Assembly: GCF_000406945.1 (NCBI RefSeq)
Contig: NZ_KE136354.1
Span: forward strand, 301,607 to 365,606
Direction of reading: 5' to 3'
Source of the DNA: Enterococcus dispar ATCC 51266
Lineage (GTDB): Bacteria > Bacillota > Bacilli > Lactobacillales > Enterococcaceae
DNA: 64,000 nt
How positions within the stretch are numbered: the first letter of the stretch is position 1; the number at the start of each line of letters is the position of its first letter. The translations under genes were made by a program, and so were the position numbers. The notes under the pieces are model-generated. The model had not been told where the DNA came from, did not search any database, and saw only the letters and a list, made by a program, of their open reading frames with translations. Below, piece by piece: positions 44,447 to 52,707 of this stretch.

Positions 44447-44491
44447 ATTATACAACGTATGAGTAGTAATTGTCAACAATAAATGAGTAGT
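44447..44491 (-). promoter_or_regulatory. Strong promoter of the reverse cassette with repeat operator
   Basis: On the minus strand TTGACA (44476-44471), an 18-nt spacer and TATAAT (44452-44447) are perfect hexamers. ACTACTCAT occurs twice, 24 bp apart (44491-44483 and 44467-44459), on either side of the -35, as expected for a repressor site. Confidence 0.75.
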
Positions 44492-44612
44492 ATTTTAAAT
44501 TTTTTTATATGTTTTATTTATTGGCGTTTTGGCATTTTTACAAATTATATTTTTTTAAAAGCAAAGATATAATTGAATTAGTTACAACGATTTCAAGTTG
44601 GGAGGCAGGCAG

Positions 44613-45026
44613 TTGAAAAAAGGCACATTCAAAATGCTAGAAGGTTTGATTGAAGATTATCCAACAATGGAAAGATATATTAAGCGAGTTGAATTAGAAA
44701 TAGAATATCCGTGGCAGCAATCAGATGATAATGTTGGAGGTTCTCGCTCTACTTCTGCTACTTCTGCCACGGAGCGTGCAGGGCTAAAGTTAGCGACTGA
44801 CAAACACTTGCGATTGCTTAGAGAACGCAAGAAAGCTTTAGATAAAACTGTACAGTCAGCTAAGCCAGAGACGATTAAAATCATCCGATTGTGGTATTGG
44901 ACTAAGCCTCGAACAAAAACGTGGGATGGCATAGCAGAAGAAGTAGGCTATTCAAAACGCATGTGTCATCTATTGCGGAATGAATTCATTGAAAGCCTAG
45001 GCAAAGAGCTAGGAGAAATTAATTAA
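44613..45026 (+). CDS. ArpU family late transcription regulator
   Basis: About 137 residues, ArpU/RinA-like, with a C-terminal sigma-like helix-turn-helix (IKIIRLWYWTKPRTKTWDGIAEEVGYSKRMCHLLRNEF). It probably activates the late operon promoter found directly downstream. TTG 44613 follows GGGAGG by 7 nt. Confidence 0.85.
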   Translation: MKKGTFKMLEGLIEDYPTMERYIKRVELEIEYPWQQSDDNVGGSRSTSATSATERAGLKLATDKHLRLLRERKKALDKTVQSAKPETIKIIRLWYWTKPRTKTWDGIAEEVGYSKRMCHLLRNEFIESLGKELGEIN

Positions 45027-45029
45027 TTA

Positions 45030-45078
45030 TTGCACTATCATTGCACTTTTGAGGTCTGTCAAGGTGTTAAACTAGTAT
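45030..45078 (+). promoter_or_regulatory. Probable late promoter
   Basis: TTGCACT occurs at 45030 and 45041, 11 bp apart, a likely activator site. TTGAGG (45049-45054), 18 nt and TAGTAT (45073-45078) follow as a weak -35/-10 pair. Confidence 0.55.
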
Positions 45079-45090
45079 TATCAAAAGAAG

Positions 45091-45167
45091 CGGGAAACAG
45101 ACAGAACAGCTATGACATGAGATTTCCTCCTGAAATCAAATTTAAAATGATGGTGTCTGGTTTCCCG
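45091..45167 (+). ncRNA. Structured leader RNA of the late operon (candidate)
   Basis: CGGGAAACAGACA (45091-45103) pairs with TGTCTgGTTTCCCG (45154-45167), one bulge. Inside, GATTTC and GAAATC (45121-45137) close a CTCCT loop complementary to ribosome sites. It lies directly after the late promoter, and no ORF is present in this gap. Confidence 0.5.
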
Positions 45168-45185
45168 TTTAAAATTAACTGTTTA

Positions 45186-45216
45186 GATCACTCATAACGA
45201 GTGGTCTTTTTATTTT
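45186..45216 (+). terminator. Terminator or attenuator in the late leader
   Basis: GATCACTC pairs with GAGTGGTC around ATAAC, followed by TTTTTATTTT. It lies between the late promoter and the first late gene, so read-through or antitermination would be needed. Confidence 0.6.
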
Positions 45217-45227
45217 GAGGTGATTAC

Positions 45228-45537
45228 ATGATTGATGTAACTACTAAAGAATCTAGAGCTAGGTTTTATGGTTCTTCTGAATGGCGGAAGCTAAGACGGT
45301 TTGTCTTGGAACGCGATCATTACGAGTGTCAATGGTGTAAGGCAGAAGGGCGAGTAACAACAGTCAATGATGCGATACTTGAGGTCGATCATATCAAAGA
45401 GTTAGAAACAAATCCAGAGCTGGCGTTTGATTCAGACAATCTAAGGGTTTTGTAAGGACTGCCACAATCGCCGACACGGAAGATTTAATTATCGTCCTAG
45501 CAAGAAAGAGAAGAAATGGGACGATGAGTGGTGGTAG
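45228..45537 (+). pseudogene. HNH endonuclease gene with frameshift
   Basis: The first frame stops at 45455 after 75 residues (SSEWRKLRRFVLERDHYECQWCKAEGR... EVDHIKELETNP... NLRVL). The remainder of the HNH domain, CKDCHNRRHGRFNYRP...WDDEWW, continues in the +1 frame to 45537. A TTGTGTAAG reduced to TTGTAAG (2 nt lost) explains it. The second zinc Cys pair is thereby lost. In HK97-like phages this nuclease beside the terminase is needed for packaging. Confidence 0.75.
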
Positions 45538-45632
45538 AGAATTGGCACGTTAAAGTCCATAAAAAACGACACAATCGCATGAACTATCGGGGAGAGCAAA
45601 AGAAAAAGAAGTGGAACGATGAGTGGTGGTAA
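45531..45632 (+). pseudogene. Partial duplicate of the HNH C-terminus
   Basis: A 33-codon frame starting GTG ends in HNRMNYRG...KKWNDEWW, repeating HGRFNYRP...KKWDDEWW of the gene before. At DNA level the segments at 45511-45536 and 45606-45631 match at nearly all positions. Likely a remnant of a tandem duplication. Confidence 0.55.
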
Positions 45633-45655
45633 AAAGCGTAAAGGAGTTGATTGAC

Positions 45656-45892
45656 TTGGAGAAGCTATTAGAAAAACAAGATGTAACCTTTGATTCAAAT
45701 GGTAAAGTTCCTAGGCTCTATATCAAAGGGCAGGAAGTAAATGTGGTTGCTATGACTAATTATTATGTTACTAGTCATGATCGATCGTCAGGTTTAAGTT
45801 CTGTCACCTTTGTGTATTTAGTGAGTAAAGATAATCCAGAAGAGAAAGTATTATCTATTGATAGAATTACCGGAGAGGTGTTGAATCAATGA
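45656..45892 (+). CDS. Small phage protein, unknown
   Basis: 78 residues from TTG 45656, 9 nt after AAAGGAG (the longer frame from 45623 begins inside the HNH repeat). No motif is recognised. ATGA overlap with the next gene. Confidence 0.55.
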   Translation: MEKLLEKQDVTFDSNGKVPRLYIKGQEVNVVAMTNYYVTSHDRSSGLSSVTFVYLVSKDNPEEKVLSIDRITGEVLNQ

Positions 45893-46095
45893 CTAAAGAA
45901 GTTAAGGCTTGGCTTCAAGAAACAATTAACAAATTAGAATCATTCAAACAGAAAGTTGAAGATGGCCAAGTGATTGTTAAAGATGGTGATTATTCAGTAA
46001 CAAGACCAGTGCCAGATAGAGAACAGGCGACGTACGATTACATCTCGTTGTCAATAGATTATGTGGAAATCAAAACTCAAACAAAGGGAAAATAA
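45889..46095 (+). CDS. Small phage protein, unknown
   Basis: 68 residues, one probable coiled helix (KAWLQETINKLESFKQKVEDGQ) followed by a beta-rich end. No family is recognised. Confidence 0.5.
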   Translation: MTKEVKAWLQETINKLESFKQKVEDGQVIVKDGDYSVTRPVPDREQATYDYISLSIDYVEIKTQTKGK

Positions 46096-46247
46096 TTTGT
46101 CGACCTTGAAAGTACCCCCCCATGAAAAGTTTTCATAAAAATTACAGAAAATCTAACCGGTGGATGGGGTCAACTACGCAGATGTTCTTACTAAAAGTGC
46201 GTAACCCCTACCCCTGCCGAAACTAATACAAAGAAGGTGAGATTATT
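46096..46247. other. Candidate cos region before terS
   Basis: A 152-nt gap with unusual base use: a run of seven C (46115-46121), GGATGGGGT (46162-46170) and TACGC (46175-46179) matched by GCGTA/ACCCC (46199-46208). The imperfect dyad and the place between HNH and terS are as in cos phages. The cut site cannot be fixed from sequence. Confidence 0.35.
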
Positions 46248-46604
46248 GTGGCGATTAGCGAACGAGATAAATTAGTGAACAAAGAAAAAAATAGATTAAC
46301 GCAACTATTCAAAGATATTCCTGACGGAAAGAAAAAAGTAGTTGAAGGTTTGATTGTTCAAGCGGCACGCTTGCGGGTATCATTGGATGAATTATGGCAA
46401 GATTTGACGAATAATGGTGATTATGAAGAGTTCACCCAATCAGAAAAAACACCGTCATATGAACGAGAGCGTCCAGCAGCTAAATTATACAATGCCCGTG
46501 ATCTTGCCTATCAGCGTATTATTAAGCAACTATCCGATCTGCTTCCTGAAGGTACTCCAAAACCAAATGATGGGCCTTCTGCTGATGGAAGTGATTTATT
46601 GTGA
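46248..46604 (+). CDS. terS: Terminase small subunit, P27 family
   Basis: A 118-residue P27-like TerS (VEGLIVQAARLRVSLDELWQDLTNNG... RPAAKLYNARDLAYQRIIKQLSDLLPE). It recognises phage DNA for packaging. GTG start behind AAGGTGAG; GTGA overlap with terL. Confidence 0.88.
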   Translation: MAISERDKLVNKEKNRLTQLFKDIPDGKKKVVEGLIVQAARLRVSLDELWQDLTNNGDYEEFTQSEKTPSYERERPAAKLYNARDLAYQRIIKQLSDLLPEGTPKPNDGPSADGSDLL

Positions 46605-48238
46605 TACCTTATTTTTTTGAAGAGTATGTGGATTTATATGAACGCGGAATTATTCCGTTTAATAAAGAACGTATTCAGCTTATTAACTATTTAAAAAATG
46701 AAGTCCTTGTTCGAGATGATATCTATTTTGATGAAGACATGATTCAAAACTTTATTAGATATGCCGAGAAGAATTTCTTCCCATTAGCCAAATATCAAAA
46801 ATTTATCACACCTTTCATATTTCTTTATCGCAAAGAAGATGACGAGGTGTTTTTTGATGAGTTTTTAAACTCGATAGCGCGCGGGGGCGGAAAGAACGGT
46901 TTTATGTCTGCTAGAGATTCTTTCTTTATCAGCCCATTGCATGGGATAGAAAATTATGACGTTACCATAACGGCTAATTCTGAAAAACAAGGAAAAGTGA
47001 GTTTTAAGGAAGTTTACGAAACAGTTCAACGAAAAAGGTTAGAGCAACAGTTTTACCTAACAAAAATGGCAATCACCAATCGTGTGACAAATTCAATATT
47101 TAGTTATCGCACTAATAACCCAAAAACAATGGATAGTGCCCGTGATGGCTGTTTGGAATTTGACGAAATCCACATGTTTGAGAATTCAGATATTGTCGAT
47201 ATTCAGCGGAGTGGGTTAGGCAAGATTAAACACCCCCGCACTTTTTACAACGGGACAAACGGTCATGTAAGGGAAGGTTTTTATGATCGTATTTTGGAAA
47301 GAGCACAAAAAATATTTTCTGGCGAAGCGAAGAACGATCGCTTGTTTCCCTTCATCTGTAAATTAGACACCATCGATGAAATGGATAATCCGAAAATGTG
47401 GTCTAAAGCTAATCCGATGTTTGAAGAAGATTCACCCTATGCTAAACGATTGTACAGCACAGTGATGAAAGAATACTTGAAATTAGAGGAAGAGCCGTCG
47501 GGACGCAAGGAATTTGTTGTAAAACGAATGAATTTTACTGAAGGCGATGCCGAACGTGATGTAGCTACGCATGAACAATTGTTAGCAACCAATCAAATGG
47601 TGAAAATTCCTTTGGGTTCGCATTGCGTTGCTGGATTTGACTATGCAAGTATCCGTGATTTTGTCAGCGTTGGATTGTTGTTTAAAGTCGAAGATAAATT
47701 CTATTGGTACCAACACAGCTTTGCTCGAAAAAAATTTCTAGATTCCTTTAAATTGAAAGCACCGATTCGAGAATGGGAAGAACAAGGAATTGTAACTATT
47801 GTGGATGAACCCTCAATTGACCCACAGCATTTAATCGACTGGTTGAATGAAAAGCGCAATGATTATTTTATTGATTTAGTTTGTGCTGATGGATTTCGAA
47901 TGGACCTTCTGAAACCTTTACTAGAAAAAGAAGGTTACACATACGAATTTTTAAGAAATCCACGTGGTGTACAAGCCAAAGTTGCACCAATTATCGAGGA
48001 TGGATTTGCCAATGAACGCTTTATCTTTGGGAATGATCCTATGATGCGCTGGTATGTTAATAATTCGTTCGTTAAGGAAGATTCATTGGGTAACAGAACA
48101 TTTTTGAAAAAAGAACCTGTCAGAAGAAAAACGGATGGTTTTCACGCTTTTTTAGCAGCTTTGTATAAACGTGAGTCTATTGAGGAAACTGCGAGTTTTG
48201 CTGAATTTATGGATTTGATGGATGATTTGGATTTTTAG
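46601..48238 (+). CDS. terL: Terminase large subunit
   Basis: A 545-residue packaging motor. The ATPase domain has a Walker A-like SIARGGGKNGF near residues 91-101 and Walker B CLEFDEIHMFEN. The nuclease domain begins with GFDYASIRDFVSVG and has an acidic CADGF motif. HK97/P27-linked type. Full length. Confidence 0.95.
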   Translation: MIPYFFEEYVDLYERGIIPFNKERIQLINYLKNEVLVRDDIYFDEDMIQNFIRYAEKNFFPLAKYQKFITPFIFLYRKEDDEVFFDEFLNSIARGGGKNGFMSARDSFFISPLHGIENYDVTITANSEKQGKVSFKEVYETVQRKRLEQQFYLTKMAITNRVTNSIFSYRTNNPKTMDSARDGCLEFDEIHMFENSDIVDIQRSGLGKIKHPRTFYNGTNGHVREGFYDRILERAQKIFSGEAKNDRLFPFICKLDTIDEMDNPKMWSKANPMFEEDSPYAKRLYSTVMKEYLKLEEEPSGRKEFVVKRMNFTEGDAERDVATHEQLLATNQMVKIPLGSHCVAGFDYASIRDFVSVGLLFKVEDKFYWYQHSFARKKFLDSFKLKAPIREWEEQGIVTIVDEPSIDPQHLIDWLNEKRNDYFIDLVCADGFRMDLLKPLLEKEGYTYEFLRNPRGVQAKVAPIIEDGFANERFIFGNDPMMRWYVNNSFVKEDSLGNRTFLKKEPVRRKTDGFHAFLAALYKRESIEETASFAEFMDLMDDLDF

Positions 48239-48249
48239 GAGGTAAGGCA

Positions 48250-48414
48250 ATGTATAAACCACAATATTTGAATGTCGAACGACAAGAAAAAATATTAATG
48301 GCAGGCGACAAAGTTTATTTTCGAAAAACTACCGCAGTGCCGTTGGGGTATCGCAAGAAACCTCCAGAAGAAAAAGTGAATAAATCCGGTAGGCGATTTA
48401 CATCAAGGAGTTAG
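48250..48414 (+). CDS. Small phage protein between terL and portal
   Basis: 54 residues, basic (MYKPQYLNVERQEKILMAGDKVYFRKTTAVP...). TAGGAGG precedes the ATG. Similar short genes occur at this place in related phages; role unknown. Confidence 0.6.
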   Translation: MYKPQYLNVERQEKILMAGDKVYFRKTTAVPLGYRKKPPEEKVNKSGRRFTSRS

Positions 48415-48443
48415 AACAAAAATAATTGAAAGGGGGTGGAGGT

Positions 48444-49607
48444 GTGTGGTTATGGGATTTGTTTAAAAGCTCCATAAGAAAAGAAGACCCATCAAATTGG
48501 ATTCCGGATCTAAACTATGAAGGAGATTCCGCTCAAAGGGCATATCTTAAAACAATGGCAAAGGATACAGTGATAAATTTTGTTGCCCGAACAATGTCGA
48601 CTTTAGAAGTTGATATACAGAACAAAGATGGAACGGACTGGGAATATATTCTAAATGTACGACCAAATAGCGATCAAACGGCTGCTGATTTTTGGCAAGC
48701 CTTTTTTTATCGATTAATTGATGAAAATGAAGTATTGGTTATCAAAACAGATGATGATCAATTACTAATTGCGGATGACTTCAATCGTACTGAATATGCT
48801 GTATTTGACGATAGATTCGATAGTGTTACTTATAAAAACTATACATTTAATCGAACGTTTGAAATGTCGGAAGTTATTTATATGAATTACAACAATGAAA
48901 AGCTTGATAGATGGACAAAGGGTCTGTTCGCTGATTATGCTGAACTGTTTGGAAGGATTCTTGAAGTTTCAATGAGAAATAATCAGATTCGCGGATCTGT
49001 GGCTATCGAAGCGACTGGTACTCTAGCCAATCAAAAAGATGATACTGGAAGGACTAAGGCTCAAAGACTTCAGGAATATATTGACAAAATTTATAATTCT
49101 TTCCGAACTAAATCGGTAGCTATTGTTCCAAAAATGAAGGGTTTTGAATACGAGGAATATACAAATAAACAGGGAGTATCAAATCAATCACTAGATGAAT
49201 TAAATAAATTAAAAGTGACATTGATTGATGATGTAGCAAATATGATTGGTGTTCCTACTGCTTTAATATATGGAGAAAAATCTGAATTGAAAGATAACAT
49301 GGATGCCATGCGTAAACTTTGTACGAATAGTTTGATAAAAAAAGTTAAAGATGAACTTACCGCAAAATTAATAGAAAAAAAAGACTATCAAAAGGGAGTA
49401 CGTATTGAAATTCGTGGTGTTATGCGTCGTGATCCTTTAGAGTTAGCAGACAATATTGACAAACTTATTTCATCAACAGTTTTTACTGGAAATATGGTGT
49501 TACAAGAATTGGGATATCCGAAATCCGATGATCCTGAAATGGATAAACGTTTGATGACCAAGAATTTAACAAAATTGAAAGGGGGTGGAGCAAGTGACGA
49601 AACTTAA
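48444..49607 (+). CDS. HK97-type portal protein
   Basis: About 387 residues with the portal fold pattern (DTVINFVARTMSTLEV... YILNVRPNSDQTAADFWQAFFYRL... IYGEKSELKDNMDA). It forms the ring for DNA passage. GTG 48444 follows a GGGGGTGG site; the ORF also runs back to TTG 48426. It overlaps the protease gene by 14 nt. Confidence 0.92.
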   Translation: MWLWDLFKSSIRKEDPSNWIPDLNYEGDSAQRAYLKTMAKDTVINFVARTMSTLEVDIQNKDGTDWEYILNVRPNSDQTAADFWQAFFYRLIDENEVLVIKTDDDQLLIADDFNRTEYAVFDDRFDSVTYKNYTFNRTFEMSEVIYMNYNNEKLDRWTKGLFADYAELFGRILEVSMRNNQIRGSVAIEATGTLANQKDDTGRTKAQRLQEYIDKIYNSFRTKSVAIVPKMKGFEYEEYTNKQGVSNQSLDELNKLKVTLIDDVANMIGVPTALIYGEKSELKDNMDAMRKLCTNSLIKKVKDELTAKLIEKKDYQKGVRIEIRGVMRRDPLELADNIDKLISSTVFTGNMVLQELGYPKSDDPEMDKRLMTKNLTKLKGGGASDET

Positions 49608-50322
49608 AAAAATACCATTTTTAGTAACAGCAGAAGCAGGAACGAAACAAACCGTGTTGACTTTGTCTGGAACGATTCGAAAACGTTACTGGTCAGATGA
49701 TGACTGTATAGACGCGAAGTTAGTGCGAGATCAACTGGATAATGTCAAAAATGATGTGACGATTCGTCTTAACTCGACTGGCGGTGACGTATTCCAAGGA
49801 GTTGAAATTTACAATTACCTAAAAAATCATCCGTCTAAAGTGACGGTCGAAGTGACAGGCACAGCAGCTAGCGCGGCAACATTTATTTGCGCTGGAGCTG
49901 ATAAAGTCATTATGAATACGGGAACTACTTTCATGATCCACCGAGGAGCTACTTATGCTTGGGGAAATAAAAATGATATTGAAGCGACATTAAAAATGCT
50001 GGAAACCATTGATGAGTCAATTATCAATATCTATACAGAATTAACTGGTCAAACTGCTGATCAGATTGAATCCTGGATGGATGAGGAAAAATGGTTTACA
50101 GCAAACGAAACTGTGGAATATGGTTTTGCAACTGAAGTGAAAAGCAAAACTGAACATAGTTCAGCCAATGAAGAACTCAAAGCAATGGTCGAAGACGCTG
50201 TATCAGCAGCATTCGCAGCAAGCCATACCATAGTAGCACAAGCAACAGAACCAAATTCTTTACCAGAAACAAAAACAAAAAAATCACTCTTAGCTCGGCT
50301 AAGTAAAAAGGAGAGTAAATAA
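49594..50322 (+). CDS. ClpP-like head maturation protease
   Basis: About 242 residues, S14/ClpP fold: STGGDVFQGVEIYNYL, the Ser motif GTAASAATFICAGADKV and His in FMIHRGA. It cleaves capsid scaffold regions. A Glu/Lys/Ala-rich C-terminus may act as scaffold. GTG 49594 follows GGGGGTGG. Confidence 0.92.
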   Translation: MTKLKKIPFLVTAEAGTKQTVLTLSGTIRKRYWSDDDCIDAKLVRDQLDNVKNDVTIRLNSTGGDVFQGVEIYNYLKNHPSKVTVEVTGTAASAATFICAGADKVIMNTGTTFMIHRGATYAWGNKNDIEATLKMLETIDESIINIYTELTGQTADQIESWMDEEKWFTANETVEYGFATEVKSKTEHSSANEELKAMVEDAVSAAFAASHTIVAQATEPNSLPETKTKKSLLARLSKKESK

Positions 50323-50324
50323 AT

Positions 50325-51506
50325 ATGATGAAATTAAACACTAAAGCAAAAGATGCTTTGGCCCAATTCAAGGCTGTAACTGGCTCTGAAAATTCTACAC
50401 CAGATCAAATTTCGGACGCTATGCAAGCAGCCGTGACTGCAATTGCTGAAGATGCAGGTGCAAAGGTTCGTGCAGAATACGAAGAGCTAAAAAATGTGAC
50501 AGATAATAACGTTTTGCAAGCTCGTGGCATTCAAACTCTGACAGCAGAGGAAACAAAATTTTACAATGAAGTACAAAAAAATGGTGGTTTTGATAATGAC
50601 TTAGTTTGGCCACAAACAATTTTTGAGCGCATCTTTGAAGATATTCAAAAAGATCATCCAATTTTACGTTTGGTAAAATTTTCGCCCACTGTTGGTCTAA
50701 CCAAAGTCATCCGTTCTCGTCGAAAAGGCGTGGCTGTTTTTGGCCCATTACACAAAGACATGGAAGGGCAACTAGACGCAGAATTTGGTGCTACTGAATA
50801 TACTCAACTGGCATTGACTGCGTTCTTTTTAATTTCAAAAGATACTTTAACTTTAGGACCGCGATGGATTAATCGATATGTACGTTTATGTTTATCCGAA
50901 GCCGTAAAAGATATTTGGGCGCAAAAGATTATCGTCGGAACTGGTAATAACGAACCAATTGGTTTGTTAAAAGATTTAGACGGTGCTGTAGTTGGTGGTA
51001 AATATCCAGATAAAGCTGTTGCTGGGACTTTAACATTTAAAGACGCTGCAACAATGGTCACTGAAATGGCGGGCGTGTTGAAAAAAGTTTCTAAATTCGA
51101 GCGTTCTATCGGTGATGATGATGAAAACCCGGAAGAAAAATACCGGAAAGTGCGTGGGAAAATTAGCCTATTGGTCAATCCTGCAAATTACTACGATATC
51201 GTTGCTCGTGTGACTACTCAAAACGCAAATGGTGTTTTTGTAACAAATCTACCATTTATTTCCGAAGACAAAATCGTGGAATCAGAAGACGTACCAGTTG
51301 ATAAGTTGATTGTCTTTGTCGATGGCGAATATGAAGCTACACAATCGCAGCCTGAAAAAGTTTATGAATACAAAGAAACATTCGCTATGAAACGTGCGGT
51401 GTTGTATGCGATTGATATGTTGGGTAATGGTCAGCCTGTCGATAATTTTGCAGCACAAGTCTATGATATAAATATTCCTGCTGAAGGCGAAACCGAAACA
51501 CCCTAA
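50325..51506 (+). CDS. Major capsid protein, HK97 fold
   Basis: A 393-residue precursor. The N-terminal about 90 residues (helical, up to the likely cleavage region near TLTAEETKFYNEVQKNGGF) form the delta domain; the HK97 core follows. The gene ends in ACA CCC TAA, a +1 shifty stop that opens a 45-residue extension (see 51505). Confidence 0.93.
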   Translation: MMKLNTKAKDALAQFKAVTGSENSTPDQISDAMQAAVTAIAEDAGAKVRAEYEELKNVTDNNVLQARGIQTLTAEETKFYNEVQKNGGFDNDLVWPQTIFERIFEDIQKDHPILRLVKFSPTVGLTKVIRSRRKGVAVFGPLHKDMEGQLDAEFGATEYTQLALTAFFLISKDTLTLGPRWINRYVRLCLSEAVKDIWAQKIIVGTGNNEPIGLLKDLDGAVVGGKYPDKAVAGTLTFKDAATMVTEMAGVLKKVSKFERSIGDDDENPEEKYRKVRGKISLLVNPANYYDIVARVTTQNANGVFVTNLPFISEDKIVESEDVPVDKLIVFVDGEYEATQSQPEKVYEYKETFAMKRAVLYAIDMLGNGQPVDNFAAQVYDINIPAEGETETP

Positions 51507-51642
51507 AACTGCCACATTAAAAGTGGCAATACCGGATGAAACGTGGACTATTCCAGAAATCAAGAAATATCTCGATACAAAGGGAATTGATTACAAGTCC
51601 TCTGATACGAAACCTGCATTATTAAGTAAAGTAGGTGATTAG
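51505..51642 (+). CDS. +1-frame extension of the capsid protein (HeH/LEM-like)
   Basis: At CCC TAA (51501-51506) a +1 slip from CCC to CCT restores an open frame of 45 residues: KTATLKVAIPDETWTIPEIKK then YLDTKGIDYKSSDTKPALLSKVGD-like residues, which fit a HeH/LEM helix-extension-helix. The long form would be 438 residues. A separate start (GTG 51523) has no ribosome site. Listeria phage PSA uses the same kind of overlapping proline codons at a stop for its capsid gene. Confidence 0.65.
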   Translation, partial: KTATLKVAIPDETWTIPEIKKYLDTKGIDYKSSDTKPALLSKVGD

Positions 51643-51921
51643 ATGGATGAACTTTTAAAGGAATTTAAGGCTAGAATGAAAATTTATCACTCTTCCGAAG
51701 ATGATAATTTGAAAATGATTTTAGCTGCTTCCAAGGAAGAAATCCAATCGCTGGTAGGAATGTTTGATTTAACAGAATATCCGCGAGGAAAAGAATTGAT
51801 TTTTGAAAGAGGACGTTATGCATATAATGACCAATTGGAATATTTTTACCCAAACTTTCAAGAATCGATTTTAAACATAAGTATAGATTTAATGTCTGCG
51901 GGTGAAGATAATGGCAATTAA
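51643..51921 (+). CDS. Head-tail connector protein (gp6-like)
   Basis: 92 residues, helical, with KEFKARMKIYHSSEDDNLKMILAASKEEIQSLVG, typical of the DNA-packaging/connector protein after the capsid gene. It starts directly after the stop of the capsid extension. Confidence 0.82.
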   Translation: MDELLKEFKARMKIYHSSEDDNLKMILAASKEEIQSLVGMFDLTEYPRGKELIFERGRYAYNDQLEYFYPNFQESILNISIDLMSAGEDNGN

Positions 51922-52315
51922 TCAAAATTACAAACGGCCTAAGACTGGTGGTGCAGAACTTCGCACGCCAGTCTTTTTCTATGCTTATGAACCGAACGAA
52001 GGACCATTTCCCGGAGAATCGGAAGAAAAGCTTATGCATAAAGCAATGGCTGAGGTTTACAATCCGTCAATGAAAGATTTGGAACTACTTAATAGTAAAA
52101 ATACAAAACGGGCAGTCACGATTAATATTCGTGATCCATTGGATGAATTTCAACCAACAAACAAACACATTGTTGAACTGCAAGATTATCATTTTTTGGA
52201 TGAGGCTGAAATTTTGAATGAAAACAAGAAATTTATCCGTTGGAACATTATTGATGTACAACCGAATCCTAAAGATAGCCGCTTTATTAAATTGATTCTT
52301 GGGGTGACGTCATGA
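51911..52315 (+). CDS. Head-tail adaptor (head closure) protein
   Basis: About 134 residues; MAINQNYKRPKTGGAELRTPVFFYAYEPNEGPFPGE start, then a beta-rich body. The size and position fit the head-closure protein. It overlaps the connector gene. Confidence 0.8.
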   Translation: MAINQNYKRPKTGGAELRTPVFFYAYEPNEGPFPGESEEKLMHKAMAEVYNPSMKDLELLNSKNTKRAVTINIRDPLDEFQPTNKHIVELQDYHFLDEAEILNENKKFIRWNIIDVQPNPKDSRFIKLILGVTS

Positions 52316-52707
52316 GTGTTAAAGTAACTGGCACCGAAGAAATCATTCGGAATATTGAAGCAAAGCTTGGTAAAAATAAAGCAAATCGCGTAATTAATAA
52401 GGCATTGAGAAAAGCTGGTGAAAAAAACAAGCAAATCGTGAAGCAACAAGTATCAAGTTACATTGATACAGGTAAAACGCATGACTTGGTTATTACTAGT
52501 AACGTTAAGAGTAATCCTAAACGTGTGGAAACAGGATGGGCAAGTAAAGAACGAGCTCCGCTTGTTCACTTGAGTGAATTTGGTTACACCCGCAATGGTC
52601 GTTATATTCGCCCGCGTGGTTTTGGCAAATTACAGGGTGCTGTAGATAAAATACAAGATTCTGCATTTAATGAAATGCGCGCAGAGTTAGAGGAGTTGGG
52701 TCGATGA
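52312..52707 (+). CDS. HK97 gp10-like tail-joining protein
   Basis: 131 residues. The GTEEIIRNIEAKLGKNKANRVINKALRKAG start and the APLVHLSEFGYTRNG motif are typical of the gp10-like family. ATGA overlaps at both ends. Confidence 0.87.
   Translation: MSVKVTGTEEIIRNIEAKLGKNKANRVINKALRKAGEKNKQIVKQQVSSYIDTGKTHDLVITSNVKSNPKRVETGWASKERAPLVHLSEFGYTRNGRYIRPRGFGKLQGAVDKIQDSAFNEMRAELEELGR

Noticed and set aside
45447..45460. Programmed frameshift in the HNH gene
   Set aside because: No slip heptamer in register. The shift needs +1/-2 at GTTTTGTAA, and a 2-nt loss from TTGTGTAAG is simpler.
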